From the NCBI GenBank assembly GCA_019421725.1, contig JAHZES010000057.1:1-6189 (forward strand): a stretch of DNA of 6,189 bases. Reading direction: 5' to 3'. The notes beneath the pieces are model-generated. The model made no database searches. It saw nothing but the letters and a program-made list of their open reading frames with translations, and was not told the origin of the DNA. Source of the stretch: Clostridiales bacterium. Lineage in GTDB: Bacteria > Bacillota > Clostridia > Oscillospirales > Acutalibacteraceae. The stretch's first letter is position 1. Every line of letters begins with the position of its first letter. The translations under genes were made by a program, and so were the position numbers. Shown here piece after piece: positions 5,945-6,189 of the stretch.

Positions 5945-6189
5945 TTGAAAAAGCCGGAAAAGCCGAAGTTCAATACCGTGCTCAACGTTGTATTTTTGGC
6001 GTTTTCTGTGGGGATGCTGCTGTACTTTGCTTTTTCGGACGGCGGCCTTGCCGATTTGATGAAATACATCGATGACTTTTCCACGGGCTGGCTGCTGATG
6101 GCGTTCGGCTGCATGATTTTGCAGCTGCTTGTCGATGCCTGGCTGACCTGTCTGATCGTGCGTATTTCCTGCCCGGATTACAGCTTTGG
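5945..6189 (+). CDS. Flippase-like / lysylphosphatidylglycerol synthase TM-domain membrane protein, 5' part
   Basis: Eighty-one codons are visible before the right edge cuts the gene. The frame starts at TTG with AAGGA 9 nt upstream and reads MKKPEKPKFN, a basic cytoplasmic tip. A hydrophobic segment follows at about residues 11-30, then a polar/amphipathic stretch (33-46, DGGLADLMKYIDDF) and a second hydrophobic segment (about 48-70). This order matches the N-terminus of the LPG_synthase_TM (UPF0104/MprF flippase-domain) family, multi-pass membrane proteins linked to lipid or lipid-linked substrate flipping. The call rests on topology and general resemblance rather than a signature motif, because the diagnostic part lies outside the window. 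There is no aminoacyl-transferase domain in view, so it should not be called MprF. Confidence 0.6.
   Translation, partial: MKKPEKPKFNTVLNVVFLAFSVGMLLYFAFSDGGLADLMKYIDDFSTGWLLMAFGCMILQLLVDAWLTCLIVRISCPDYSF

Noticed and set aside
5875..6114. 79-codon minus-strand frame over the flippase-like gene start
   Set aside because: It is antisense to a promoter and a plausible membrane-protein start, with no ribosome site or recognisable family.

Overview
The window looks like a chromosomal segment of a low-oxygen Gram-positive bacterium of the Clostridia, most likely an Oscillospiraceae/Ruminococcaceae-type organism. The reasons are a moderately high GC content, a type A-like RNase P RNA (Bacillus uses type B), strong Shine-Dalgarno sites, frequent TTG/GTG starts, paired M42 aminopeptidases and a YnbB-type PLP enzyme. 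The taxonomic call is inference; no species can be named.

Layout. At the left edge the first ~72 nt of rnpB (RNase P RNA) lie on the minus strand and run out of the window, with their own sigma-A-type promoter at 79-108. Diverging from it, a second promoter (166-194) drives a plus-strand run of tightly packed genes: murD (peptidoglycan precursor ligase, 246-1637), a first M42 metallo-aminopeptidase (TTG start, 1677-2720), a second M42 aminopeptidase (2713-3740, interrupted by a one-base frame change), a cysteine-rich GNAT acetyltransferase (GTG start, 3737-4483), a possible 18-codon mini-ORF (4477-4533) and a YnbB-type PLP enzyme of the methionine gamma-lyase/'aluminium resistance' family (4533-5810). 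Every junction after murD overlaps or abuts, so these genes are probably one operon. A weak terminator-like hairpin (5835-5851) is followed at once by a near-consensus promoter (5853-5881) and the first 81 codons of a flippase-like membrane protein (LPG synthase TM family), cut by the right edge.

How the genes fit together. MurD adds D-Glu to the peptidoglycan precursor. The two M42 enzymes probably trim peptides to amino acids. The PLP enzyme may act on sulfur amino acids or a related substrate. The shared theme is amino-acid supply and cell-envelope building, but the link is only by position.

The most notable feature is the second M42 gene. The reading frame moves by -1 exactly at an A7 tract that forms a correctly phased A_AAA_AAG heptamer, the classic bacterial -1 slippery sequence. 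All active-site residues are intact downstream. This could be programmed frameshifting, a one-base homopolymer deletion, or a sequencing or assembly error. I found no mobile element, CRISPR array, tRNA, or clear sign of an undescribed multi-gene system.
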